A stretch of 64,000 nt of DNA from JAYFNU01 sp964460755 (GTDB lineage: Bacteria; Bacillota; Clostridia; Oscillospirales; Ruminococcaceae). The DNA lies in contig CAYWQL010000004.1 of assembly GCA_964460755.1 (NCBI GenBank), positions 38,637 to 102,636 on the forward strand, read 5' to 3'. Below, piece by piece: positions 26,043 through 35,469 of this stretch. The first letter of the stretch is position 1; each line of letters opens with the position of its first letter. The position numbers and the translations under genes are program-made. Under the pieces are notes generated by a model. The model ran no database searches, had not been told where the DNA came from, and saw only the letters and a program-made list of their open reading frames with translations.

Positions 26043-28082
26043 ATGGCTTTCAGACGATGGAATGCGGCGAAGATAAATCAGGACAAGGTGAATAAACTTT
26101 GCGAGGAAATGAAGTTGCAAAAGCTTGCGGCAAGCGTGCTTGCGGCAAGGGGTTACGACACAAGTCAGGCGGCGACGGCTTTCTTGAGCGACCAGACCGA
26201 GTTTTCCTCCCCGTTCGAGCTTAAGGATATGGACAAGGCGGCGAATAGGATTAACAAGGCTATTGAAAACGAGGAGGTTATCGCTGTTTTCGGCGATTAC
26301 GACGTCGACGGAGTAACCTCTACGGCGCTTATGTACCAGTACTTATTGGGAAGCGGCGCGAAGGTCGTGTGCTCCCTGCCGACGAGGGAATCGACGGGCT
26401 ATGGGCTTTCGAACGAAGCAATAGACAATATGAAGCGCTACGACGTTTCGCTTATCATAACGGTGGATAACGGAATTTCGGCGAACGGCGAAATAGAATA
26501 TGCAAGGTCGCTCGGAATAGATACCGTTGTTTGCGACCACCACCAGGTTCCCGACGTTTTGCCCAACGCGGTCGCGGTAGTCGACCCTCTTCGCAAGGAC
26601 GACGAAGGCGCCTTTAAGGAGCTTGCGGGCGTTGGCGTCGCGCTCAAGCTTGCGGCGGCGTGCGAGGGCTGCGGCGTGGAGGAGATGCTCGACTATTACA
26701 GCGTTTTCGCCGCTATCGGAACGGTGTCGGATATTATGCCGCTCATTGGTGAAAACCGCGAAATAGTGAAAAGAGGATTGGCAGCCGTTCCCGAATGCGA
26801 CAACGCGGGACTGCTTTCGCTTTGCGAGGAGGCGGGGCTTGACGTAAACGCCCTTGCCGCGACGAATATCGCCTTCGCGCTCGCACCGAGAATTAACGCC
26901 GCGGGAAGAATGGGCAACGCCGCGCTTGCGCTTAGGCTTCTTATCACCGACAACGTCGACGAGGCGAGAACCGTCGCGAAGGAGCTTTGCGAGCTTAACA
27001 AAACACGCCAGCAGACCGAGCAGGAGATAACCAAGCTGATAGAAAACAAGATTGACGAAAATCCGTCGGTGTTAAACGAACCGATAATTATCGTTTCTGG
27101 CGAAAACTTTCATTCGGGCGTAATAGGCATAGTGTGCTCGCGCCTGGTCGAAAAATATTCCAAGCCCGCCATAGTCATTTCTGTTGAAAACGGCGAGGCG
27201 AAGGGAAGCGGGCGAAGTGTAAAGGGATTTTCGCTTTATAAGGCGATTTGCTCCTGCAAAGATATGCTCGGCAAGTTCGGCGGTCACGATATGGCGGCCG
27301 GATTTATGCTGAACGCAGACAGAATAGACGATTTCAAAAAAGCGGTTTTTGAATATTGCGCGAACAACTGCGAGGGAATGAAGCTGCCCGAGCTTAGGGT
27401 TGACGCTTACATAGATTTTGCCGATGTGTCCCAACAGGCGATAAACGAGCTTTCGGCGCTCGCCCCCTTCGGATGCGCTAATGAGGAACCGATTTTTGCC
27501 GTAAAGGATGCAGAAATAACTGCGATAGCGCTTATGGGCGAAAGACATTGCAAGATTACCTTCAAGCAAAAAGGAGTAACCTTCTCGGGCGCACTTTTTT
27601 CGACGACACCAAGCGAGCTTGTCTTCGCCGTCGGCGACAGGGTCGATATAGCGCTTAATCTTTCGATATATGAAAGCACTAATCAAAAGGGCGTTGTTTC
27701 GATAAAAATAAAGGAGATAATGCGAAGCGGAGCTTCACCCGACGATTTCGAGTCGATTGATTTATATCGCGCTTTTTGCTGTCAGAGGGAAAAATTCGGC
27801 GGAGATAAAGGTCTTATAGCCCCCTCGCGCGAGAACGTCGCGTATGTATACAGGAAGCTTAAAACAAAGGACGTCGACAGATACGACTACAACGCCGTGA
27901 ATGTGGAATTTTGCGATATACTTACGGGCAAGGCGCTCGCCTCACTCGACGTGCTCGAGGAGCTTTCTTTAATTAAAACAAAACGACAGGGCGCGGCTCG
28001 TGTGCTCACGGTTTGTGAAAGCGAAAGAAAAAGAGACCTTAACGAGTCGGATACCTTTAGAATTTTGAACGGAGAGCATTAA
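26043..28082 (+). CDS. recJ: Single-stranded-DNA-specific exonuclease RecJ
   Basis: 679 aa from the ATG at 26043 (Shine-Dalgarno AGGAGA). DHH-family 5'-3' exonuclease in recombination and mismatch repair. The metal motifs are FGDYDVDGVTST, VDNGIS, CDHHQVPD and VDPLR; the DHHA1 motif SGRSVKGFSL...GGHDMAAGF and a C-terminal OB-like region follow. Length is somewhat above the core family, with a C-terminal extension of about 110 residues after the OB domain, common in clostridial RecJ. relA follows 7 nt later. Confidence 0.94.
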   Translation: MAFRRWNAAKINQDKVNKLCEEMKLQKLAASVLAARGYDTSQAATAFLSDQTEFSSPFELKDMDKAANRINKAIENEEVIAVFGDYDVDGVTSTALMYQYLLGSGAKVVCSLPTRESTGYGLSNEAIDNMKRYDVSLIITVDNGISANGEIEYARSLGIDTVVCDHHQVPDVLPNAVAVVDPLRKDDEGAFKELAGVGVALKLAAACEGCGVEEMLDYYSVFAAIGTVSDIMPLIGENREIVKRGLAAVPECDNAGLLSLCEEAGLDVNALAATNIAFALAPRINAAGRMGNAALALRLLITDNVDEARTVAKELCELNKTRQQTEQEITKLIENKIDENPSVLNEPIIIVSGENFHSGVIGIVCSRLVEKYSKPAIVISVENGEAKGSGRSVKGFSLYKAICSCKDMLGKFGGHDMAAGFMLNADRIDDFKKAVFEYCANNCEGMKLPELRVDAYIDFADVSQQAINELSALAPFGCANEEPIFAVKDAEITAIALMGERHCKITFKQKGVTFSGALFSTTPSELVFAVGDRVDIALNLSIYESTNQKGVVSIKIKEIMRSGASPDDFESIDLYRAFCCQREKFGGDKGLIAPSRENVAYVYRKLKTKDVDRYDYNAVNVEFCDILTGKALASLDVLEELSLIKTKRQGAARVLTVCESERKRDLNESDTFRILNGEH

Positions 28083-28089
28083 ACACAGT

Positions 28090-30255
28090 ATGACCTACGC
28101 AGAACTTAAAACTCAAATTGAAAACAGCGGCAGGCAGTACGACCTCCCGCTTATTAGCCGCGCCTACGAGCTCGCATATAAAAGTCACGGAGAGCAAAAG
28201 CGCGAAACGGGCGAACCGTATATTATCCACCCTGTTTATGTCGCGTCGCTTCTCGTCGACCTTGGACTGGACACCGAGAGCATTTGCGCGGCGCTTCTTC
28301 ACGATGTCGTCGAGGACACAGACACGACCTTAGAGAAAATTGAGCATGATTTTGGCGAGGATATCGCCCTTTTGGTCGACGGCGTAACAAAGCTTGGAAA
28401 AATCCCATTTTCCTCGGTCGAGGAGCAGCAGGCGGAAAACCTTAGAAAAATGCTTCTTGCAATGAGCAAGGATATTCGCGTTATGCTCGTCAAGCTTTGC
28501 GACCGACTTCATAATCTTCGCACCCTCGACGCGGTTCCCGAGCAAAAGCGGCGGGATAAGGCGCTTGAAACAATGGAGGTGTATGCCCCCATAGCGCACA
28601 GGCTCGGAATGAGCAACTTTAAAGAGGAGCTTGAAGACCTTTCGCTGAAATACCTTGACCCCTATGGCTACAATGAGATAATTAAAACTCTTGAAAAGAA
28701 CAATAACGGCGAGGATTTTATTGAGGGCATAACCAAGGCGATAAGGGCACGACTTGAGGAGAACGATATCCGCGACGCCGAGATAACCAGCCGAGTCAAG
28801 TCGGTATACGGCATATATAGAAAGCTGTATATACAAAATCGCTCTTTTGAGGAGATTTATGACATATATGCCGTTCGTGTAATCGTGAACAGCGTAAACG
28901 AATGCTACAACACCCTTGGCGTGCTCCACGATATGTACCGACCGCTTCCCAACAGATTCAAGGACTATATTTCTACGCCCAAGCCGAATATGTACCAGTC
29001 GCTTCATACGACTGTAGTCGGCAAGGACGCGATACCGTTTGAAATCCAGATAAGAACGGTCGATATGCACTATACCGCCGAATACGGAATTGCGGCGCAC
29101 TGGAAATATAAGGTCGGCATAAGCGGAAAGGATAAGCTTGAGGAGCGCCTTGCGTGGGTGCGCCAGCTTTTAGAGAGCCAAAAGGAGTCGGAGGACTCTG
29201 TCGATATACTAAGAAACATTAAAAGCGACCTTTTGCCCGAGGAGGTTTTCGTTTTTACCCCGAAGGGGGACGTCATAAATCTTCCGACAGGGTCGTGCAC
29301 AATTGACTTCGCCTACGCCATACATTCGGCGGTCGGAAACCGTATGATAGGCGCCAAGGTCAACGGGCGAATAGTACCGCTTAGCTATAAGGTGAAAACG
29401 GGCGAGATAGTCGAGGTTTTGACAGGTCCTAAGGATAAAGGACCCGGACGCGACTGGCTGAGTATGGTAAGCACAAGCGAGGCTAAGTCAAAAATTCGCG
29501 CTTGGTTTAAAAAGGAGCGCAAGGAGGAGAACGTCGAAGAGGGCAAGCGTATGTTTGACCGCGAGCTTCGCCGCCACCTTATAAGCCTTCCGCCGAGCGA
29601 GTACGACGGCTTTGTCGAGGAAATCGCAAGACGACAGAAGCTTAACAGCGTTGAGGAAATGTTCGCCTCAATCGGCTACGGCGGTATACAGATGTCGCGC
29701 ATTCTTCCGAAAATCAAGGAGGAATACGAAAAGCTTGTCCAACAGCAGGACCCTGTCGAGGTCTTCGATGTGCCTACGGCGCAGCACAACACCAAGGACG
29801 CCGAGGGTGTAATTGTCGAGGGGCTGGACAACTGCCTTGTTAAATTTGCGCGGTGCTGTAATCCCCTTCCGGGCGACGATATCGTCGGCTTCATAACCCG
29901 AGGACACGGCGTTTCGGTTCATAAAAAGGACTGTATGAACGTCACGGCGGCGCACTACCTTGACGAAAACTCTATGCGGTGGGTCAACGTTTCGTGGGCG
30001 GACAATGTCCGCGAAAGCTTTAAGTCCACCTTAGAGCTGTCCTGTATCGACAGAACCGGGCTTATCGCCGACATAAGCACACTTCTTTCACAGATGCGTA
30101 TTCCGATTTTTGCCTTCACAACGAGAACCGACAACGACGGCAACGCGGTCATTATGGTGACGCTCGGAATAAACAACATCGAGCACCTTAATATGGTCAT
30201 TTCCAAGCTCTTAAAGGTTAAAAATGTGGAGCGAATTGACAGAGCCGCACGTTAA
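28090..30255 (+). CDS. relA: Bifunctional (p)ppGpp synthetase/hydrolase
   Basis: 721 aa Rel enzyme of the stringent response. HD hydrolase domain (HPVYVASLL ... LLHDVVEDTD, about 45-80; LVKLCDRLHNLRT), synthetase domain (DIYAVRVIV, YKDYIS-like FKDYISTPKPNMYQSLHTTV), TGS (VFVFTPKGDVINLP), a zinc-finger region (CCNPLPGDDIVGF) and ACT (IADISTLLSQMRIPI). All signature residues of a functional hydrolase and synthetase are visible. The last 32 bases overlap a small frame resembling dtd. Confidence 0.95.
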   Translation: MTYAELKTQIENSGRQYDLPLISRAYELAYKSHGEQKRETGEPYIIHPVYVASLLVDLGLDTESICAALLHDVVEDTDTTLEKIEHDFGEDIALLVDGVTKLGKIPFSSVEEQQAENLRKMLLAMSKDIRVMLVKLCDRLHNLRTLDAVPEQKRRDKALETMEVYAPIAHRLGMSNFKEELEDLSLKYLDPYGYNEIIKTLEKNNNGEDFIEGITKAIRARLEENDIRDAEITSRVKSVYGIYRKLYIQNRSFEEIYDIYAVRVIVNSVNECYNTLGVLHDMYRPLPNRFKDYISTPKPNMYQSLHTTVVGKDAIPFEIQIRTVDMHYTAEYGIAAHWKYKVGISGKDKLEERLAWVRQLLESQKESEDSVDILRNIKSDLLPEEVFVFTPKGDVINLPTGSCTIDFAYAIHSAVGNRMIGAKVNGRIVPLSYKVKTGEIVEVLTGPKDKGPGRDWLSMVSTSEAKSKIRAWFKKERKEENVEEGKRMFDRELRRHLISLPPSEYDGFVEEIARRQKLNSVEEMFASIGYGGIQMSRILPKIKEEYEKLVQQQDPVEVFDVPTAQHNTKDAEGVIVEGLDNCLVKFARCCNPLPGDDIVGFITRGHGVSVHKKDCMNVTAAHYLDENSMRWVNVSWADNVRESFKSTLELSCIDRTGLIADISTLLSQMRIPIFAFTTRTDNDGNAVIMVTLGINNIEHLNMVISKLLKVKNVERIDRAAR

Positions 30256-30355
30256 AAAAGGATTAAAACGGGCGAGCTTGGACGATAGGAAAATCAAGAT
30301 GGAATGCAACGGGCCGATGACGGTTATTTTAGACACGACGGAGTGGGAAAGATGA
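30224..30355 (+). pseudogene. Small ORF resembling the C-terminus of D-aminoacyl-tRNA deacylase (dtd scar)
   Basis: A 43-codon frame starts inside the end of relA (ATG at 30224, AAAGG upstream) and ends in a TGA overlapping the start of the MBL gene (ATGA). Its end, RKIKMECNGPMTVILDT, lines up with the dtd C-terminal strand pattern MKVSLVNDGPVTIILDT. In many Clostridia dtd sits exactly between relA and this MBL/hemZ pair. I read it as the remnant of a deleted dtd that still couples translation. The match is short and made from memory of the family. Confidence 0.45.
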
Positions 30356-30921
30356 AAATTGACGTTGTAAGGGTTGGGTATTTGCAGACCAACTGCTATA
30401 TAGTAAGCGCACAGGACGCGCGCGCGGTCGTAATCGACCCGGGCGACGAGGCGGAAAAGATAGCGAAATATATTGACGATAACGGAATAACGGTTGAATA
30501 TATTTTTATTACGCACGGTCATTTCGACCATATCGGCGCGCTTGCCGCGATAAAGGAAAAGACGGGCGCGAAGGTCGTCATAAACGAGCGCGACGCGGAA
30601 TATATTAAGTTTTCTCCCGATATACTTTGTAAGGACTCCGATGAGATAAAGGCGGCGGGGCTTACGTTTCGGGTTATACAAACGCCCGGACACACCAAGG
30701 GCGGGGTTTGCTACCTATGCGAAAACGCGATTTTTTCCGGCGACACACTTTTTTACGAGAGTGTTGGGCGCACAGACCTGCCGAACGGCGATTTTGGCGA
30801 GCTTTGCGTGTCGCTCAAGAGGCTTTCCCTTTTGGCGGGGGAATATGACATATATCCCGGTCACGGGCAAAGCACGACCCTTTCGCACGAGAAGAAGCAC
30901 AACCCCTTCTTTATTCGATAA
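30352..30921 (+). CDS. MBL-fold metallohydrolase (glyoxalase II-like, YqgX type)
   Basis: 189 aa from the ATG at 30352; a longer frame from 30304 has no ribosome site. The metal-binding set is complete: THGHFDHIG, TPGHTKGGVCY, FSGDTLF and YPGHGQSTT. Small glyoxalase II-like hydrolases of this type are often found between relA/dtd and hemZ in Firmicutes; substrate unknown. Coupled by ATGA to the dtd-like remnant and followed after 3 nt by hemZ. Confidence 0.88.
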   Translation: MKIDVVRVGYLQTNCYIVSAQDARAVVIDPGDEAEKIAKYIDDNGITVEYIFITHGHFDHIGALAAIKEKTGAKVVINERDAEYIKFSPDILCKDSDEIKAAGLTFRVIQTPGHTKGGVCYLCENAIFSGDTLFYESVGRTDLPNGDFGELCVSLKRLSLLAGEYDIYPGHGQSTTLSHEKKHNPFFIR

Positions 30922-30924
30922 GCT

Positions 30925-32379
30925 ATGACTATATATATCAGCGGACATTCCTTCGGCTACGAGCTGTTTAACGTCGCGCGAATGTTTTTCCATGACGTTA
31001 AGGTAGAGGAAAAGGCACCGAGCAAGGACGACAAGGGGAACGATTTCGCCTATCTTAGGCGGGTCAAAACCGACAAAGCAATAACCCTTATGTGCACGGT
31101 GAAATGCGAAACGCAGCAGACGGCGTCAATAAAGCGGCTTTCGCCGAGCGAAGCCGACGCGGAATGTGAAAATTCTCTTGCCTGTATGCTTTATGATATT
31201 CTCTGCGTTCTTACGGGCAGAATACCGAGCTGGGGGGTCATAACGGGAATACGCCCCGCGAAATACGTTTCGTCCCTTTTGGACGAGGGAAGCAGCGAGG
31301 GCGAGGTTATGTGGCGGCTGATGAGTCGTCACCGCGTAAGCGAGGACAAGGCGCGCCTTTGTATTGACACGGCGAGGGTGAGCCGTGACGTCGAGCGTCA
31401 AAATAAAGATAGCTCCTGTTCTTTGTATGTTTCAATACCCTTTTGTCCGTCGCGGTGCAGCTACTGCTCTTTTATTTCGAGCGCGGTGAAGAACAACGAA
31501 AAGCTCATAGAACCTTATATAGAAAAGCTCTGCGAGGAAATCGAACAGACGGCAAAGGTTATAAAGGAACTTGATTTGTCGCTCGAAACGGTATATATCG
31601 GCGGGGGAACGCCGACCGTATTAAACGAGACCGAGCTCAAAAGACTGACCGACGCTATTGAAAAAAACATAGATATAAAAAGCGTAAAAGAATTTTCCGT
31701 TGAAGCGGGGCGACCCGACACGATAACGGCGGAAAAGCTTTTAATATTAAAAAATGCGGGGGTAACGAGGCTTTCGATTAATCCGCAGACGGCGAATGAC
31801 GAGGTGCTTCGACTTATCGGACGACGGCATACGGCGAAGGATATCGAGCGTGCCTTTTTTCAGGCGAGGCAGGCGGGCTTCGACAACATTAACGCCGACC
31901 TTATCGCGGGGCTTACGGGCGACGATTTTGAAAGCTTTAAGAGGTCGCTCGAATGGATAGAAGGACTAAAGCCCGAAAACATAACGGTACACGCGCTTAC
32001 ACTTAAGCGGGCTTCGCGAATGACAAAGGGCGGGCTTTTGCCCTGCTTTGACGCCGCGAAAATGGTCGATTACGCAGGTCGGAAGCTTCGCGAGGACGGT
32101 TATGAGCCCTATTATATGTATAAGCAAAAGGGAACGGTCGACAGCCTTGAAAATACGGGCTATTCGAAGGAAGGCAAGCGGTGTCTTTACAACGTCTTTA
32201 TTATGGAGGAGCTTCATACAATTTTGGCGTGCGGAGCGGGCGCGGTGACCAAGCTTGTCGACAGGCGAAGAGATAGGGTTGAGCGTATATACAATTACAA
32301 ATATCCCACCGAATATATAGATGGCTTCGACGAGATAATTCGACGAAAGAAAGGCGTTTTGAAGTTTTATGGCAGATAA
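30925..32379 (+). CDS. hemZ: Coproporphyrinogen III dehydrogenase-like radical SAM protein HemZ
   Basis: 484 aa. The radical SAM cysteines are in IPFCPSRCSYCSF (about 170-183; CxxxCxxC), followed by YIGGGTPTVL, SVEAGRPDTI and INPQTANDEVLRLIGRRHT. The N-terminal 160 residues are the HemZ-specific extension. HemZ relates to oxygen-independent HemN; the reaction may be coproporphyrinogen oxidation or another heme-related step, not proven in Clostridia. Overlaps the downstream kinase by 11 bp. Confidence 0.9.
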   Translation: MTIYISGHSFGYELFNVARMFFHDVKVEEKAPSKDDKGNDFAYLRRVKTDKAITLMCTVKCETQQTASIKRLSPSEADAECENSLACMLYDILCVLTGRIPSWGVITGIRPAKYVSSLLDEGSSEGEVMWRLMSRHRVSEDKARLCIDTARVSRDVERQNKDSSCSLYVSIPFCPSRCSYCSFISSAVKNNEKLIEPYIEKLCEEIEQTAKVIKELDLSLETVYIGGGTPTVLNETELKRLTDAIEKNIDIKSVKEFSVEAGRPDTITAEKLLILKNAGVTRLSINPQTANDEVLRLIGRRHTAKDIERAFFQARQAGFDNINADLIAGLTGDDFESFKRSLEWIEGLKPENITVHALTLKRASRMTKGGLLPCFDAAKMVDYAGRKLREDGYEPYYMYKQKGTVDSLENTGYSKEGKRCLYNVFIMEELHTILACGAGAVTKLVDRRRDRVERIYNYKYPTEYIDGFDEIIRRKKGVLKFYGR

Positions 32380-33310
32380 GTTTAAGAGAAAAGCTCTTTT
32401 AGAAATAAGCGAGGTTAACCAGAGCGCGAAAAATCCGAAATACATTGAGGAATGCGAGGCTGATTATGCCTCGCGGCTTGCCGCCGCCGCCGACGCGATA
32501 ACCGCCAAGGGGGCGTCGATAGTAATGTTGTCGGGACCGTCGGCAAGCGGAAAGACGACCTCGTCGAAAAAGCTTGCGGCGGAGTTTAAGACAAGAGGGG
32601 TCGACGCGACGGTCGTGTCGCTTGATGATTTTTTCAAGAGCATAAACGAATACCCGAAAACCCCCGATGGTGCTTACGATATGGAGCACGTCAAGGCGCT
32701 TGATATTGAGCGCATACATACCTGTCTTAACGAGATAATTGAAACGGGGAGAAGCGAGCTTCCTATCTTTGATTTCGTTCATCAGCGCCCATCGGAGGAA
32801 ACGAGGGAGCTTAAGATAAAAAGCGGCGATGTGCTTATTGTCGAGGGCATTCACGCCCTTAATCCGCTTCTTACCGAAACGGTCAAAAGCGACAGAATTT
32901 TCAAGATTTACGCGGGACTTCGCACAGAGTATGCCGTCGAGGGCGAAAGGCTTGTGTCCACCCGCGAAATAAGGATAACAAGGCGGCTGATAAGAGACTA
33001 CTATTTCAGAGGAAATTCCGTTCGAGATACCCTCGATTATTGGAAGCAGATACAGCGCGGCGAGGAGGTTTGGATAAAGCCGTTTAAGGTTAACGCGGAC
33101 CTTCTTCTCAACACCTCACTTGAATACGAGCCCTGCGTAACCCGTCCTATGCTAAGAAAAATATGCGAGGACCAAAACCAAGGCGGGGATTATCGCAATA
33201 TTTTAATGTGGCTCAACGACGAGTTATTTGCCGAATTTTCCGAGCTGGATGTGGTGAAAGTGCCTAATAATTCGGTTATACGAGAGTTTTACGGCGGGCT
33301 TATTTTATAA
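32369..33310 (+). CDS. Uridine kinase-like nucleoside kinase
   Basis: 313 aa. Walker A GPSASGKTTSSKKLA (about 54-68), then VSLDDFFKS, FDFVHQRP and VEGIHALNPLL as in the phosphoribulokinase/uridine kinase family. Compared with standard Udk (about 210 aa) it has an N-terminal 45-residue part and a C-terminal extension, the form called 'nucleoside kinase' in clostridial genomes. It overlaps hemZ by 11 bp, so it belongs to the relA-hemZ operon. Confidence 0.85.
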   Translation: MADKFKRKALLEISEVNQSAKNPKYIEECEADYASRLAAAADAITAKGASIVMLSGPSASGKTTSSKKLAAEFKTRGVDATVVSLDDFFKSINEYPKTPDGAYDMEHVKALDIERIHTCLNEIIETGRSELPIFDFVHQRPSEETRELKIKSGDVLIVEGIHALNPLLTETVKSDRIFKIYAGLRTEYAVEGERLVSTREIRITRRLIRDYYFRGNSVRDTLDYWKQIQRGEEVWIKPFKVNADLLLNTSLEYEPCVTRPMLRKICEDQNQGGDYRNILMWLNDELFAEFSELDVVKVPNNSVIREFYGGLIL

Positions 33311-33325
33311 TTAGCCCTTTTTCGC

Positions 33326-33354
33326 TTGATATATATGGAAATACTATATATAAT
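33326..33354 (+). promoter_or_regulatory. Promoter of the 33.4-kb gene
   Basis: TTGATA (33326-33331), 17-bp spacer, perfect TATAAT (33349-33354), 44 nt before the start codon. Confidence 0.75.
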
Positions 33355-33398
33355 AATTCCACATGACATAAAATTAAATACGCAGGAGGTTATTTCAT

Positions 33399-33695
33399 AT
33401 GGCGAACGAGTTTTTTGATAAGGTTGCGGACGGCACAAAAAAAGCCGCGACAGTTGTCGCTGAAACAGCCGAGGAGCTTTGGGACAAGGGAAAAATAAAG
33501 GCGGCGGAGATACAGACAAAGGGCGAAATAAAAGAGGAATTCCGCAAGCTTGGCGAAATAACATATAACTGTGCAAAGAGCGGAAGCGACTTGGACGACA
33601 CGAAAGCAGAGTCGATAAATAAGCTTGACGAGCTTAATGCTAAGCTTTTGGAGCTTCAGGCGGCGCTTGCCGCGAAGAAAGAGCAAAACAACTAA
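33399..33695 (+). CDS. Small alpha-helical protein, coiled-coil
   Basis: 98 aa, almost wholly helical and charged. The N-terminus FFDKVADGTKKAATVVAETAEELWDKGKIKAAE resembles the helical lead of small clostridial zinc-ribbon proteins, but no cysteine pairs are present (a single Cys near residue 57). The C-terminal half (SINKLDELNAKLLELQAAL) is a likely coiled coil. Strong Shine-Dalgarno GCAGGAGG and its own sigma-A promoter. Function unknown. Confidence 0.7.
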   Translation: MANEFFDKVADGTKKAATVVAETAEELWDKGKIKAAEIQTKGEIKEEFRKLGEITYNCAKSGSDLDDTKAESINKLDELNAKLLELQAALAAKKEQNN

Positions 33696-33719
33696 AATTC
33701 TTTTGGACGAGGTAGACAG

Positions 33720-35459
33720 TTGTCAAAGAGTAAACAGTCGTTTATCGAGGGGGCTTTAATACTAACCCTCGCGGTAATTATCAGTAAAATAGTCGGGGCG
33801 CTGTATAGGATACCGCTTACCGCGGCGATAGGCGAAGACGGCATGGGGTTCTACTCCACGGCGTACAACTTCTATCTGACGATATACGCTATTGCGGTCA
33901 CGGGCTTTCCCGTCGCGATTTCGAAGATAGTCGCGGGGTATTCGACCGAGAAGCGATATAAAGACGTTAAGCGTGTAATCAGGGTTTCAAGAGCCTTCCT
34001 TATAGTGCTTGGCGTGGTTTTCACCGCTATACTTATCTTTACGGCGAAGCCGTATGTCGCGTGGGCAAAAAATCCGAGGGCGTATTACTGCGTGCTTGCC
34101 GTCGCGCCGTCGGTTATATTCAGTTGTCTTATGTCGACCTATCGCGGCTATAATCAGGGTATGAAGAATATGACCCCGACCGCGGTTTCTCAGGTTATCG
34201 AGGTGCTGTTTAAGGCGGCCGGCGGTCTTGCGGGCGCATACGTGCTGAAAAATTATTTTGTCAACGAATACGCGGCGAGCGGAACGGTTTTCGGCACGGT
34301 TATGGCGAATAGCGCCGAGGCGCAGGTCACAATTCTCTCCCTCGCGGCGGCGGGCGCGATGTTTGGCGTGAGCATTTCAACCTTCGTCGGCTACTTATAT
34401 CTACTGCTTCATCACATCTTCAAGGGCGACGGGATTTCCCGCGAGCTTCTCGAGAATAGCCCCGCGCCTGACAGCAAGGGCAAAATATTAGGTCAGATAA
34501 TGAGAATCGGTATTCCGATTGCGCTTTCCTCTGCGGCGGTTACCCTTACGGGTCTTATTGACAACTTCTCGATAATGGATAGGCTCAACCTCGTCGTCAA
34601 CACCGACATAGCGACCGTCTATTCGTCGCATATGGGCGTTTTGGAGTTGGCGGAAAAGCAGCTTGAGGATATACCGAACTTCCTTTACGGCGTATACAAT
34701 ATGGGTATGCCGATATTCAATCTCGTGCCCGCGCTTACGGGCTCGTTCGGAATGAGCGCTCTTCCCCACATAACCTCGTCGTGGCTTATGAAGGACGATG
34801 CGCTTACGAAAAGATATATGGAGTCGGCGCTTCGTATAACTATGCTCATAGCGGCGCCTGCCGGCTTTGGCATAGCCTTTCTGTCCGGCCCTATAGCCAA
34901 GCTTATTTATTCAAGAAACCCGGTCGGTGCGGCGCTTATGGAGCCGATGCTGACGATACTTGGGCTTGCGGCGATTTTTGTCGCGGTCGTAAACCCGATA
35001 AGCGCTATGCTTCAGGCGGTCGGTCGTGTTGACGTGCCGGTGAAGCTAATGATTGCGGGCGGACTTATAAAGCTTGCGACAAACTATTTCGTCGTGGCGA
35101 TACCCGCGCTCAACATTAAAGCCGCGCCGCTCGGAAACCTCCTTTGCTACTTCTTCATAACCGCCTGCAGCCTTATGGTGCTAAAGCGGGTGACAAAAAT
35201 AAAGATGAATATGCGCAGCGTTTTGTGGAAGCCGCTCTTTGGCGGATTGCTTACGGGCTCATATGCGCTTGTGGCGTATTATCTGCTCGACAAGTTTATC
35301 GGTGGGCGCACGGCGACCCTTGGCGCTATTGTGGTCGGCGGCGTTGTCTATTTAATTGCGGTCGGTTTAATGAAGGCGATTGAGCCGGAGGATATAATTG
35401 AACTGCCCGGTGGTAAGAAATTGGTAGATTTGCTTGAAAAGTTGCACATAATAAGGTAA
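33720..35459 (+). CDS. MOP-superfamily flippase (SpoVB/MurJ-like)
   Basis: 579 aa polytopic membrane protein with about 14 helices. The N-terminus FIEGALILTLAVIISKIVGALYRIPLTAAIG is characteristic of the SpoVB/YabM branch of lipid-linked oligosaccharide exporters. The start is a TTG preceded by GAGG. It stands upstream of mazG, hup, rqcP, yabP and yabQ, the same relative position as yabM in Bacillus, so a role in lipid II or polysaccharide-precursor export during growth or sporulation is likely. Confidence 0.85.
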   Translation: MSKSKQSFIEGALILTLAVIISKIVGALYRIPLTAAIGEDGMGFYSTAYNFYLTIYAIAVTGFPVAISKIVAGYSTEKRYKDVKRVIRVSRAFLIVLGVVFTAILIFTAKPYVAWAKNPRAYYCVLAVAPSVIFSCLMSTYRGYNQGMKNMTPTAVSQVIEVLFKAAGGLAGAYVLKNYFVNEYAASGTVFGTVMANSAEAQVTILSLAAAGAMFGVSISTFVGYLYLLLHHIFKGDGISRELLENSPAPDSKGKILGQIMRIGIPIALSSAAVTLTGLIDNFSIMDRLNLVVNTDIATVYSSHMGVLELAEKQLEDIPNFLYGVYNMGMPIFNLVPALTGSFGMSALPHITSSWLMKDDALTKRYMESALRITMLIAAPAGFGIAFLSGPIAKLIYSRNPVGAALMEPMLTILGLAAIFVAVVNPISAMLQAVGRVDVPVKLMIAGGLIKLATNYFVVAIPALNIKAAPLGNLLCYFFITACSLMVLKRVTKIKMNMRSVLWKPLFGGLLTGSYALVAYYLLDKFIGGRTATLGAIVVGGVVYLIAVGLMKAIEPEDIIELPGGKKLVDLLEKLHIIR

Positions 35460-35469
35460 AATAAATCAA

